This document shows positions 46,223 through 54,120 of a DNA stretch of 64,000 nucleotides, piece by piece. Source of the stretch: a bacterium (lineage in GTDB: Bacteria; Babelota; Babeliae; Babelales; UBA12409). A program made the translations under genes and the position numbers. Below the pieces are notes generated by a model. The model was not told the origin of the DNA, made no database searches, and saw only the letters and a program-made list of their open reading frames with translations. Location: positions 1-64,000 of the forward strand of contig JABJKG010000002.1 in assembly GCA_018660415.1 (NCBI GenBank), given 5' to 3'. Numbering within the stretch: position 1 is the first letter of the stretch; each line of letters begins with the position of its first letter.

Positions 46223-47017
46223 GTGGTTACTAAAAGTGTTAAAGCATTATCATTGGTATTGTTATTAAGTTCTGCAGCTGGAAATTCATATGCAGATGTT
46301 CAAGAAGTAGTAGCTGAAGAAGTTGCTCAAGAAGGGGCAGATCAAGAAATGGCTGTTATAGAGCAGGAAGAAGATGCTACCAAACATGCAGATGTTCAAG
46401 AAGTAGTAGCTGAAGAAGTTGCAAAACCTCAGCTTGAATTAACCTATGCTAATATTGATGAGCTTTGTAAGTCTAAGAGTTTAATCTGTGTCCTTTCATG
46501 GGCAAAGAATGAAGAAACTGATGCTGCGGCATGGGAAAAACATTTAGAAGCGGTTTTTGAAACAGCACAAACAAACCCATATCCTCATTTTTCAGAGGCT
46601 CTCAACCTTGTTGATGTAGCAGATGCATCAATTGCTCATACTGGACAACTTTCCTTGTGTGAAGAAGAATTAGAACAAGATGAAGCTATTAAACGTACCA
46701 ATAGAAGTGAAATTGATTTTGTTAAAATTGCAGAAGATAATGACCGTGTTCAATTTTCAATCAAAGTAAACGCTGCTTACTATCAGCCAGAAGATTGGAA
46801 ACGCATCATTGGCCGCCTTATCGAGTTTTCCGATAAGAAAAATGCTAATGCTGATGACGAGTCATTAACTGTTAACTACTTGTTAGAATCTCTCAACGAG
46901 GTTGATCGCAAGCCAGTTGAAGAATCTGCTCAAGAATGTTTAGAATGTGTAGATTGTAAGTGTGAAGAAGCTTGTGCTGATGATTGTGAATGTGCAATTG
47001 AAGAAGTACAAGACTAA
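46223..47017 (+). CDS. Exported acidic protein with Cys-rich C-terminal tail
   Basis: 264 residues, GTG start, signal peptide (~1-24, ending SYA). The mature N-terminus carries two identical 12-residue units (ADVQEVVAEEVA). A central domain (~70-225) is helical and acidic. The last ~30 residues are Cys-rich with spacing C-x2-C-x2-C-x-C-x3-C-x3-C-x-C among Asp/Glu. The tail could bind metal or form disulfides; the nearby copper pump makes metal binding attractive but this is inference. It has its own consensus promoter and a strong terminator, suggesting high expression. Confidence 0.75.
   Translation: MVTKSVKALSLVLLLSSAAGNSYADVQEVVAEEVAQEGADQEMAVIEQEEDATKHADVQEVVAEEVAKPQLELTYANIDELCKSKSLICVLSWAKNEETDAAAWEKHLEAVFETAQTNPYPHFSEALNLVDVADASIAHTGQLSLCEEELEQDEAIKRTNRSEIDFVKIAEDNDRVQFSIKVNAAYYQPEDWKRIIGRLIEFSDKKNANADDESLTVNYLLESLNEVDRKPVEESAQECLECVDCKCEEACADDCECAIEEVQD
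46290..46422 (+). repeat. 37-bp perfect direct repeat within the coding region
   Basis: The 37-bp sequence at 46290-46326 recurs identically at 46386-46422, offset by 96 bp and in frame. It encodes the duplicated ADVQEVVAEEVA unit. Perfect identity at third codon positions suggests a recent duplication or ongoing copy-number change. Confidence 0.85.
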
Positions 47018-47038
47018 TCTTTCAGATTAAATCTTTTG

Positions 47039-47076
47039 AGAGAGCTCGGTGGAAAAACCGAGCTCTCTTTTTTTTA
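47039..47076 (+). terminator. Strong intrinsic terminator
   Basis: A 12-bp perfect stem (AGAGAGCTCGGT / ACCGAGCTCTCT) with a 6-nt loop is followed by a run of eight or more T residues on the plus strand. It ends the Cys-tailed protein gene and reaches the end of the convergent gene at 47074. Confidence 0.95.
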
Positions 47077-47724
47077 TTTCTTTTTTTTCGTAGGTTTCTT
47101 TTTGCTTTTTTTCTTGTTTAATAAGTGTTCTTTTAATATGTGTAAGTCCTGTTTATTGCAGGTACTCAAGTCACCCGAAAAGGTTGTAATATTGAGGTCT
47201 TTAGATGTATGTACTTTAGTTATGCCATGTGTATTGATATAAAGCTTACATGACTTAGGAAAATTTCTGATAAAAAAGCAAAGCTGAATTCGATTTTTGT
47301 CAGTATTAAAATAACTTACTCCATGCTTTATAGCGTCGGGTTGTTTCCATCCATCCAAAATAATAGAGTCTCCTGTTTGAAGGCTGTTTTTTATACCTTT
47401 AAGGGATATGTTGGTTGTATTACTTTTATGTACTTTTTTAGGATGGCCGTAGAGGACAAAGTTATTAGGTGAAACAGCCTTAGATAATTCTTTAAGTTTG
47501 CCATTTCTGAGACGATAGACATTAAAAAGGTAACCACCAACACTTTCAGGGTCTAATATAACTTTAGAACATGTGGCCACTCCCTTCTTATCTTGTAAAG
47601 AAAAAGAATCGACTGGTTGTCCTTTTGTTTGGGACATACTTGAAGCAAACCCGGTGGAAAAAGAATCCGGCTGGAGCTGTATGCTCAACAATGACAGTAG
47701 GATGAATATTTTAAATTTTTTCAT
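47074..47724 (-). CDS. Exported protein with Lys-rich C-terminus, unknown
   Basis: 216 residues with a signal peptide (~1-18). The central part looks beta-rich with three Cys (CSKV, QLCFF, SCKLY). The last 15 residues are almost all Lys, Ser and Pro (LNKKKSKKKPTKKKK), giving a strongly basic tail that could contact nucleic acid or negatively charged envelope polymers. GGGGA precedes the ATG. No family recognised. Converges on the terminator of the gene at 46223. Confidence 0.65.
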   Translation of the reverse strand: MKKFKIFILLSLLSIQLQPDSFSTGFASSMSQTKGQPVDSFSLQDKKGVATCSKVILDPESVGGYLFNVYRLRNGKLKELSKAVSPNNFVLYGHPKKVHKSNTTNISLKGIKNSLQTGDSIILDGWKQPDAIKHGVSYFNTDKNRIQLCFFIRNFPKSCKLYINTHGITKVHTSKDLNITTFSGDLSTCNKQDLHILKEHLLNKKKSKKKPTKKKK

Positions 47725-47789
47725 AATAGATTATCCCCTCATTTTTTATAATAATAGCGGGTTTTTAGTATGAGGCGCAACGATTATAC

Positions 47790-48470
47790 TTATATTTGTT
47801 GGTTTATTTGTTTAGCAATACTGTTTTCATTAGAAAAGTGGATAGTATGCATTTGGAATGTGCGGGCTATTGATAGATTGGTAGGTTTATCATCAACAAA
47901 AATGATATGTTCTTGTTTAAGATCGAAGGTGTGAAGGAATTTTATAAAAGCTTTATGTTCTGGCTTGGCAATATAGTTATCGTCAGGTGTCGAACCTAGA
48001 ATTCCTTTAAAGAGTGATAAGACTTCAGGGAATTTTTGACCGATAATATCGAGAGAGTACTTTCCGATATTGGAAAAGATATAAAGATCATAGCCTTGTT
48101 TATGTAGTTTTTGGATCAGTTTGATGGTTGGCTTGATTGGTTGTAATGCATTGGCGACTTGAAGTGCGGCCTCCCGGTTGGGGCTGAGGAATGTAAATTT
48201 GTCCATCATGCTAAGAATAAACTGCTCGAGCACGGGTGTAGAGAACCATAACCGTGCGGCTGTATACAGAAAATATGGGTTGAAGCATAAGAGAAAGATG
48301 TTCTTTTTGGCAGGAGCTTTGAGAAACTCTTTGATGACTTGTCGTTTGTCGAGTTTAAAAAGAACACCATGTAGGTCAAAAACAAAAACAGGATCATCCA
48401 GCTTTTGTGCCGGTAGGCAGGTAGATGATCCTGTAATTTTACGTGTAAATAGATTTTTAAATAACATCAT
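47790..48470 (-). CDS. HAD-fold protein with DxH motif I, member 1
   Basis: 226 residues. HAD motifs: motif I VFDLHGVL (Asp32, with His34 where phosphatases have the acid/base Asp), motif II YIFSNIG, motif III Lys in AKPEHKAF, motif IV IIFVDDKPTN. A helical cap lies between motifs I and II. It lacks a clear signal peptide, unlike the two upstream paralogues. The ATG overlaps the stop of the next gene upstream by one base, so translation is coupled. With the second Asp replaced, standard phosphatase turnover may be altered. Confidence 0.82.
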   Translation of the reverse strand: MMLFKNLFTRKITGSSTCLPAQKLDDPVFVFDLHGVLFKLDKRQVIKEFLKAPAKKNIFLLCFNPYFLYTAARLWFSTPVLEQFILSMMDKFTFLSPNREAALQVANALQPIKPTIKLIQKLHKQGYDLYIFSNIGKYSLDIIGQKFPEVLSLFKGILGSTPDDNYIAKPEHKAFIKFLHTFDLKQEHIIFVDDKPTNLSIARTFQMHTIHFSNENSIAKQINQQI

Positions 48471-49189
48471 TATTGGAGAATGCCAGCCTCGGTTAATACT
48501 TTTTCAGTTTGTTTTACTGTTTTAAATAGTATACCACAGATTCCAGCTTCCTCCCCAAGTTTGATATTCTTTTTTGTATCATCAACAAAAACATATCGTT
48601 GTGGAGTATGTCCTAATGCTTCAGCTCCAAGTTTTTTAACTTGCTCAAAAGCTTCAGGAGATTTTTTAGTTACGGTGCTTCCAACCTTGCGATACCATTT
48701 TTTATCAAAAAGACCAAACAGTTCGGGGTGCGCATTCTCTTGGAACTTCATAGTCGATTCTGGGGTGTTAGAAAAGAGGATAAGTTTATACCCTTCATTG
48801 TGCAGTTTTTTTACCAATGCTTCAGACTGAGGATCAATCCAGTATGCATTAACAAGCTCGAGGTTAGCTTTTTCATATGCTTCGCCTGGTTCTCCTGAAT
48901 CGAGGTACTCTAACAGGGAACTGTTTTTAATGCTTTTATCGTGTATCATCTTTCTTATACCATAAGAGGTGATACGGCTTAAGCGGCTGAATCGATCAGG
49001 ATTATCCCATAACAAGGTCTTGAGTCCTTTTGTCCAGTCTGTATACCCGAGCACGTTATGAAAGTCAAAGATGACGACCGTATTTTCTGGAGAGAAGTGT
49101 GATGGGAGATCGGTTAGGCAAGGCGATCGATCATCTTGTGCAAAGCAAAGGCTACTTATGAGCATTAGTGGTAATAAGATTCTTTTCAT
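48470..49189 (-). CDS. Exported HAD-fold protein with DxH motif I, member 2
   Basis: 239 residues with a signal peptide (~1-17, ending CFA). Motif I is IFDFHNVL (Asp42, His44), motif II LFSNTPES, motif III Lys in TKKSPEAF, motif IV YVFVDDTKKN. A helical cap carries the block NAYWIDPQSEALVKKL shared with its paralogues. Exported HAD enzymes are uncommon. AAAGGA precedes the ATG. It is the middle of a three-gene array with coupled or closely spaced frames, so the products may function together. Confidence 0.82.
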   Translation of the reverse strand: MKRILLPLMLISSLCFAQDDRSPCLTDLPSHFSPENTVVIFDFHNVLGYTDWTKGLKTLLWDNPDRFSRLSRITSYGIRKMIHDKSIKNSSLLEYLDSGEPGEAYEKANLELVNAYWIDPQSEALVKKLHNEGYKLILFSNTPESTMKFQENAHPELFGLFDKKWYRKVGSTVTKKSPEAFEQVKKLGAEALGHTPQRYVFVDDTKKNIKLGEEAGICGILFKTVKQTEKVLTEAGILQ

Positions 49190-49208
49190 ACTCTTCCTTT
49201 TCTTTTTC

Positions 49209-49997
49209 TTATAAAATCTTCAACTTACGTAATACCTTTTCAGCTTGTGTTGCCGTTGTAAATATAATACTACATATTCCAGCCTTATACGCTTCCTTAG
49301 CATTAGCTTTCTTGTCATCTAAGAATAAATAGTGCTCTGGGGCCTTACCTAGCTTCTTGGTTACAAACTCTTTCATGTCGATATAGCGTTCGGCAGTGAG
49401 CTTGGATGCAAAATCGTTTTGTGGTGCACGGATATTGATTGCGTAAAACAACTTAAACAGCTCAGGCTGACGTTCTTTTTGTACAGCTAAGGTCTCAGGT
49501 AACATATCTGAAAAGAAGAAGAGCTTGTACCCTTTTTGTTTCAATTCTCTGAGAAGCTCGACGGTGTTGTGATCTAATTTGTATGAGTTAATGAGCTTGG
49601 TATTCGAGTCGAGGTATTTCTTGTTGGTACTATTTTTATTGAGATAGCGTTCTAAGATGCTTTCTTTATCATTTTTAAATCCTGAAACTTTTTTAAAGAG
49701 GTATGATACAAGGCGCATACTGACCTTGAACTTGTTGGGGTGCTTGCTAAAGTTGCTCCATGCTTCCTTCCAGTCCATCTGCGCGATAACGTAATGAAAG
49801 TCTACGAGGAATACTGTGTTATCCGGGGTGTATGAAACAGAGGTTGCCGGGCATTGGATTGAGCTGGTTTCAATAGAAGGGTGGTGGAAGGTTTCGGCTT
49901 TTGAAGGGAAAAAACGTCTTAGTTCTATCTGATGAATGGTAAAACCAAGCGCCAGGGTTAGGGCTATAAAAAGCCCAACCTTTTTCGCGATTGTCAT
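49209..49997 (-). CDS. Exported HAD-fold protein with DxH motif I, member 3
   Basis: 262 residues. An N-terminal hydrophobic segment (~7-24) is a signal peptide or anchor, followed by a ~40-residue linker. Motif I is LVDFHYVI (Asp66, His68), motif II FFFSDMLPE, a motif III Lys near YIDMKEF, and motif IV YLFLDDKKAN. The cap block NSYKLDHNTVELLREL matches member 2. Only the second motif I Asp is changed, to His, as in both neighbours. Substrate unknown; a periplasmic phosphotransfer or binding role is possible. Confidence 0.82.
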   Translation of the reverse strand: MTIAKKVGLFIALTLALGFTIHQIELRRFFPSKAETFHHPSIETSSIQCPATSVSYTPDNTVFLVDFHYVIAQMDWKEAWSNFSKHPNKFKVSMRLVSYLFKKVSGFKNDKESILERYLNKNSTNKKYLDSNTKLINSYKLDHNTVELLRELKQKGYKLFFFSDMLPETLAVQKERQPELFKLFYAINIRAPQNDFASKLTAERYIDMKEFVTKKLGKAPEHYLFLDDKKANAKEAYKAGICSIIFTTATQAEKVLRKLKIL

Positions 49998-50022
49998 AAC
50001 TACTCCATTTTAATAAGCGATT

Positions 50023-50700
50023 TTATTTTTTCTTGGGCATCTCCAATAATTTAGGTAAGTCGATTTCGGAATATGTATCAATAATTTGGTGAGATTCCGA
50101 AAGGCGATCAGGCTTTTTAGATGTATTAATACCGATACAAAACATTCCGGCGCTGCATGCAGCTCGTACCCCGGTCGGAGAATCTTCAATAGCGATACAT
50201 TCTTTAGGGTCGATACCGAGTTTTTCTGCGGCATGTAAATATAGTGCCGGATCAGGCTTACAGACATTATCAACATGTGAAATGTTGTAAATATGAGTAC
50301 CAAAGTATTTTTCTAAATTTAATTTTCGTTTTGTTATTTCAACAGTACTATCTACCGCGTTAGTTGCTAATGCTTTTTTAAGTCCGTGGCCTTTGGCAAT
50401 AGAATGAAATTGAGTAAACCCGTCAATGAACTCTATTCCTTCTTCGTATTGGTTGTCGGCAAGAGTTTTCATTTCATGAATAAGATCTTCAACCTTGTCA
50501 GAGATATTGGCGATATCTTTAAGGATTTGGCAGCTCTTATGCAAAGAGAGGCCAACAATCTTTTTTTCATGCTCTTCTTGGAATTCTGCGCAGTAATCAA
50601 CACCGCGTTGCTTAAGCAGGTTAGTTGTCGCTGATTGCCAAATTTTTTCTGTATCAATAATGGTGCCATCCATATCGAATATTATAGCTTTGTATTTCAT
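50023..50700 (-). CDS. HAD-superfamily phosphatase (beta-phosphoglucomutase-like)
   Basis: 225 residues, cytoplasmic. Motif I is canonical (FDMDGTIIDTE), motif II ALATNA, motif III Lys in VCKPDPALYLHAA, and motif IV ECIAIEDSPTGVRAA. A helical C1 cap lies between motifs I and II. This pattern matches subfamily IA phosphatases and beta-phosphoglucomutases; substrate could be a sugar phosphate or phosphoglycolate. It is upstream of the three DxH genes on the same strand but is not a close relative of them, so it serves as an internal contrast for motif I. Confidence 0.88.
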   Translation of the reverse strand: MKYKAIIFDMDGTIIDTEKIWQSATTNLLKQRGVDYCAEFQEEHEKKIVGLSLHKSCQILKDIANISDKVEDLIHEMKTLADNQYEEGIEFIDGFTQFHSIAKGHGLKKALATNAVDSTVEITKRKLNLEKYFGTHIYNISHVDNVCKPDPALYLHAAEKLGIDPKECIAIEDSPTGVRAACSAGMFCIGINTSKKPDRLSESHQIIDTYSEIDLPKLLEMPKKK

Positions 50701-50841
50701 GATTGATCCTTTTCGTGTATAATACTAGACATATCCCCTCCCACGTTCAACAAGTTACGATCAAAGAGCCAGCTGGCAGAGCCAAACGGCTAAAGGAACT
50801 AAAGATTAGTATAGCGTATTGTTATGAAAAAAGGTAAGAAA

Positions 50842-51504
50842 ATGAGATTGAATCAGGGTAATAGGTCGTATTCAATAGTACAAACAGTATCAACCTATAT
50901 TGGTTTTGAGCTAGTTCGCCAGGTTAAATGCTCGATGATTATAGGTGCACAAACGGCATTTTTCTCTGTAGCAGGCATTATTGCTCCAGTGTTTGGAACT
51001 AGTATCGGCAGTCTTGTGGCATTTTGTCTTTTTACAGCTTTACGAGTGGCTGTTACATCGACTTTTTTCTTACAACCGGTTAATTTGTTACTAATTTCTC
51101 ATATTCCATTCTTAGTATCTGCTTTTATGTTTGCACCGCGCTCTAAAAAGCTCGTTTCTCTCTTTTTCATAGCAGCAATGTTTTTATTCTTGGTCAATCC
51201 AGTAGGGGCTCAAGCGTGGGTCTATCCAATGCTTTGGTTGATACCATTAGCGGTGTCCGCATATAATAATACGAGTGTGTTTACCCGGGCCATTCGGAGT
51301 ACTTTTGCAGCACACGCTGTGGGTTCACTTATTTATTTGTATACAACTTCAATGTCCAGCTCGCTTTGGGTTACATTGACACCGATAGCGTTAGTAGAGC
51401 GATTATTGTTTACGGTTGGTATTATGGGTGTTTATTACACCGTGGCAGCTTTTTCCAAGTCTTATAAACATATGACTTTCTTGACTACACAAATTAAAAT
51501 ATAG
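50842..51504 (+). CDS. Polytopic membrane protein of unknown function
   Basis: 220 residues from the ATG at 50842, chosen because AAAAGGT lies 7 nt upstream; an ATG at 50824 adds six residues. There are about six hydrophobic segments. The layout loosely resembles ECF-transporter S-components (small, six helices), but no substrate motif is recognised. uppS follows 23 bp later, so the two may be co-transcribed. A TATAAT box lies at about 50716, upstream. Confidence 0.7.
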   Translation: MRLNQGNRSYSIVQTVSTYIGFELVRQVKCSMIIGAQTAFFSVAGIIAPVFGTSIGSLVAFCLFTALRVAVTSTFFLQPVNLLLISHIPFLVSAFMFAPRSKKLVSLFFIAAMFLFLVNPVGAQAWVYPMLWLIPLAVSAYNNTSVFTRAIRSTFAAHAVGSLIYLYTTSMSSSLWVTLTPIALVERLLFTVGIMGVYYTVAAFSKSYKHMTFLTTQIKI

Positions 51505-51527
51505 GTTTATTTTCTAGGGCATACAGT

Positions 51528-52217
51528 ATGATCAAGCATCTTGCATGTATTATGGACGGCAATCGTAGATGGGCAAAAGAGCGTGGTTTAATGCCATGGG
51601 ATGGTCATCGAGAAGGCGTTAAAGCAATGGATCGAGTAGTCGACCATTGTTTAGAACTTAATATAGAATATTTGACGCTTTATTTATTTTCGATCGAAAA
51701 TTTTAAGCGATCAGAAGAAGAAAAGAAATTTTTATTTACCATCATTGCAAAGCAGGCTGAAAAGTATGTGCCTAAGTATAATGCTAAGGGCGTAAAGGTT
51801 AAGTTTATTGGTCAACGTGACTTATTTCCACAATCAGTGGTCGAGATGTGTGACCGGATTGAAAAACAAACAGCTCATAACACCAAACTTATATTAAATT
51901 TATTGTTTTGTTATGGTGGCCAGCAGGAAATCTTGGCAGGTGTTAAGACGTGTCTTAGTAAGGTTCAAGCTGGAGAGATGGATATAGAGCAATTAGATGC
52001 AACAATGTTCAAGAACTGTTTGTGGTCAGGTGATGTTCCTGATCCGGACATCATGATTCGTACTGGTGGCGCTTCTCGCTTGAGTAATTTCTTACTGTTT
52101 CAAGTTGCGTACACAGAGTTGCGTTTTATTAAGCCATTCTGGCCCGATATGACTCCAGAGTTGTTGGATGAAATTATAGAAGAATTTAATCAGAGTAAGC
52201 GAAATTTTGGAAAATAA
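51528..52217 (+). CDS. uppS: Undecaprenyl pyrophosphate synthase
   Basis: 229 residues. Family motifs: CIMDGNRRWAKERG with the catalytic Asp, GHREGVKAMDRVV, LTLYLFSIENFKRS, LFCYGGQQEI, and DPDIMIRTGGASRLSNFLLFQVAYTEL near the C-terminus. It condenses isopentenyl diphosphate onto farnesyl diphosphate to give the C55 carrier used by MraY. Upstream is a membrane protein gene, downstream gpsA, with short gaps. Confidence 0.96.
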   Translation: MIKHLACIMDGNRRWAKERGLMPWDGHREGVKAMDRVVDHCLELNIEYLTLYLFSIENFKRSEEEKKFLFTIIAKQAEKYVPKYNAKGVKVKFIGQRDLFPQSVVEMCDRIEKQTAHNTKLILNLLFCYGGQQEILAGVKTCLSKVQAGEMDIEQLDATMFKNCLWSGDVPDPDIMIRTGGASRLSNFLLFQVAYTELRFIKPFWPDMTPELLDEIIEEFNQSKRNFGK

Positions 52218-52233
52218 TCTTTAAAGGATTTTT

Positions 52234-53211
52234 ATGAAGATTACGGTTATTGGAGAAGGTGCTTGGGGTACTGCTGTAGCATCAGTCTTGGCTAATAATG
52301 GTCATGAGGTTAATGTATGGTGTCATGATGTGAAAGTTGCCGATCAAATTAATAACCATAATCGTAATGATACCTATATGCCGGGTATTGAACTTTCAAA
52401 TAAAATAAAGGCGTCTACAGATTTAGAAACGGTTCTTGATAAGGCTGATTGGGTATTTGAAGCTATCCCTGTAAAGTTTTTACGCTCAGTATTACAACAA
52501 ATAAAACCGTTTTATAAGGGCCAACAAAAATGGGTGGTCTTGAGTAAAGGTATTGAGAATGAAACTCTTCTATATCCTTCACAAATAATCCAAGACGTGT
52601 TTGGAGACTTGGTTAATTTTGTTGTATTGGGTGGCCCGAGCCTGGCAAAAGAACTTATTGAAAAAGATATCACAGGTGTTGTTTTAGCGAGCAGTAATCG
52701 CGACTTAGTCCAACAATTGCAACAACTGATGGCCAACGGTTATTTCTTACCATACCTCTCAGATGATTACATGGGCGTTCAAGTAGGTGGAGCTTTGAAG
52801 AATGTCATTACGTTGGCTGTAGGAATGGCTAACACTAATGACTCGTGTAGCAACAATACACAGGCATGGCTACTTACAAAAGGTTTTGCCGAGATTGTTA
52901 TGATCGCAGAGCATTCGGGTGCTCAGGCGCAAACCTTATACGGTCTTGCAGGTATTGGCGACTTGGTGTTATGTGCTACTGGATGTGGCAGTCGTAACTT
53001 TGAAGTCGGTGTTGCGTTAGGCCGTGGCGAAACTCTGGACTCTATCTTAAAAAGAACTGGTTATATTCCTGAAGGTATCAATACATTAGAATCGATACAT
53101 CAACTTATTCAAGATCAAAAACTAAATGCTCCAATTTGCGATGGATTATATCAGGTTGTTTTTGAACAGAAAGAATTTAGTGATCTACTTCAAGAGCTTT
53201 CTAAGGTTTAG
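52234..53211 (+). CDS. gpsA: Glycerol-3-phosphate dehydrogenase GpsA
   Basis: 325 residues. The NAD(P)-binding start is VIGEGAWGTAVASVLANNGHEV, followed by VLGGPSLAKEL and the catalytic Lys region QVGGALKNVITLAVGMA. It reduces dihydroxyacetone phosphate to sn-glycerol-3-phosphate for phospholipid synthesis. AAAGGA precedes the ATG. A diverged copy of its 3' end lies at about 53858-53953, behind the next gene. Confidence 0.96.
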   Translation: MKITVIGEGAWGTAVASVLANNGHEVNVWCHDVKVADQINNHNRNDTYMPGIELSNKIKASTDLETVLDKADWVFEAIPVKFLRSVLQQIKPFYKGQQKWVVLSKGIENETLLYPSQIIQDVFGDLVNFVVLGGPSLAKELIEKDITGVVLASSNRDLVQQLQQLMANGYFLPYLSDDYMGVQVGGALKNVITLAVGMANTNDSCSNNTQAWLLTKGFAEIVMIAEHSGAQAQTLYGLAGIGDLVLCATGCGSRNFEVGVALGRGETLDSILKRTGYIPEGINTLESIHQLIQDQKLNAPICDGLYQVVFEQKEFSDLLQELSKV

Positions 53212-53221
53212 CTAAAAAGTA

Positions 53222-53250
53222 TTGACAGTAGGGCCTTTTTATATCATAAA
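53222..53250 (+). promoter_or_regulatory. Sigma-70-type promoter behind gpsA
   Basis: A consensus TTGACA (53222-53227) and CATAAA (53245-53250) are 17 bp apart in the short space between gpsA and the exported protein gene at 53292. Sequence match only. Confidence 0.5.
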
Positions 53251-53291
53251 TAATGCATAGGATAAAGACATTCTTTATAGATAGGCATATT

Positions 53292-53840
53292 ATGATTATA
53301 CTACGATTTGTGTTTATATTGTGTTGTGTAACCTATTCACCATTTCTTTTTTCTGGAGGGGAGGGACCACCTCGAAGGGCCTTAAGGAGACATCAAACGT
53401 GGCCGCACTCCCATTTGCGAGAACATTCCGATCCTTCACCTTTAGGTGACGCGGTTAAAGTCGAAGAGTTAGGACAGCTGGGAGAACAGCCTTCTCAAGA
53501 TGAGTTAAAGACATTGTTTTTGCGCTATAGATCTGGAGAACTACGTGACCAATCCCGAAAACGATTGCTTAGATTATCTAGGTCTAGCAGTTGTAGAAGG
53601 TTGTTGAGGGAGGAACAAGAGGATGGGCATAATTTGCTTGACGAGTTTATCAGAGGCGGTGATTCGGCATTAGTTATTGCGGTTCTTCCAGTAAGTGATA
53701 CTTTGCCTTCAGAATTTAATAGGGGAAGGTGTGCCGAAGGTATAAAACTTTTATTGGCTGACGAGTGCGCACAAATATCCACGGAAGATCGAAAAGTACT
53801 CACTAATATGCATAAAGAGCTCTGGGCTTCTGTTAAGTAG
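53292..53840 (+). CDS. Exported protein, duplicated with 54121-54672
   Basis: 182 residues from the ATG at 53292, after which the signal peptide starts (MIILRFVFILCC); an upstream ATG at 53253 gives an unlikely 13-residue extension. The mature part has a basic Arg/Ser-rich centre and a C-terminal helical domain. The block LKTLFLRYRSGELRD parallels FKELFEGYRDGKLAS in the gene at 54121. The alignment continues through a GGDSALVIAVL / QGDTLLIQSLL segment to the end. The shape (short helices, GD turns) is reminiscent of a degenerate ankyrin-like repeat but is not diagnostic. Function unknown. Confidence 0.68.
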   Translation: MIILRFVFILCCVTYSPFLFSGGEGPPRRALRRHQTWPHSHLREHSDPSPLGDAVKVEELGQLGEQPSQDELKTLFLRYRSGELRDQSRKRLLRLSRSSSCRRLLREEQEDGHNLLDEFIRGGDSALVIAVLPVSDTLPSEFNRGRCAEGIKLLLADECAQISTEDRKVLTNMHKELWASVK

Positions 53841-53857
53841 ACGCTTTTAACTTTAGA

Positions 53858-53953
53858 TAGAAATGTTTCAATTTACGATTCAGTATATCAGGTTGTTTTT
53901 GAATATAAAAAGTTTAGCGATCTAGTACGTGAGCTTTCCACGGTTAAGTAAAA
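53858..53953 (+). pseudogene. Duplicated remnant of the gpsA 3' end
   Basis: The DNA here translates in one frame to a sequence matching the last ~30 codons of gpsA: SVYQVVFEYKKFSDLVREL here against GLYQVVFEQKEFSDLLQEL at the gpsA end, about 15 of 22 identical over the best part. It has no start codon and no gpsA body. It precedes the gene at 54121 just as true gpsA precedes the gene at 53292. The left edge is approximate. Confidence 0.85.
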
Positions 53954-54000
53954 GCGGGCACTTCCTACTAAAATGTTGATTGATATTGTGTGTAATAATT

Positions 54001-54030
54001 AAAAAGCCACCGTATTTAGAGGCTTTTTAA
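54001..54030 (+). terminator. Intrinsic terminator before the exported protein gene at 54121
   Basis: An 8-bp stem (AAAAAGCC / GGCTTTTT) with a 12-nt loop and a T-rich 3' side. It lies behind the gpsA remnant and can end the transcript of the gene at 53292. The symmetric A/T flanks make it potentially bidirectional. Confidence 0.8.
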
Positions 54031-54120
54031 TTCACATCTTAATTTGACAGTTTTAGTCTAATCAGTCATAAAAGAATACTTAACTAGAGATAAATAACTG
54101 CTTGTATAGATAAGGGTAAA

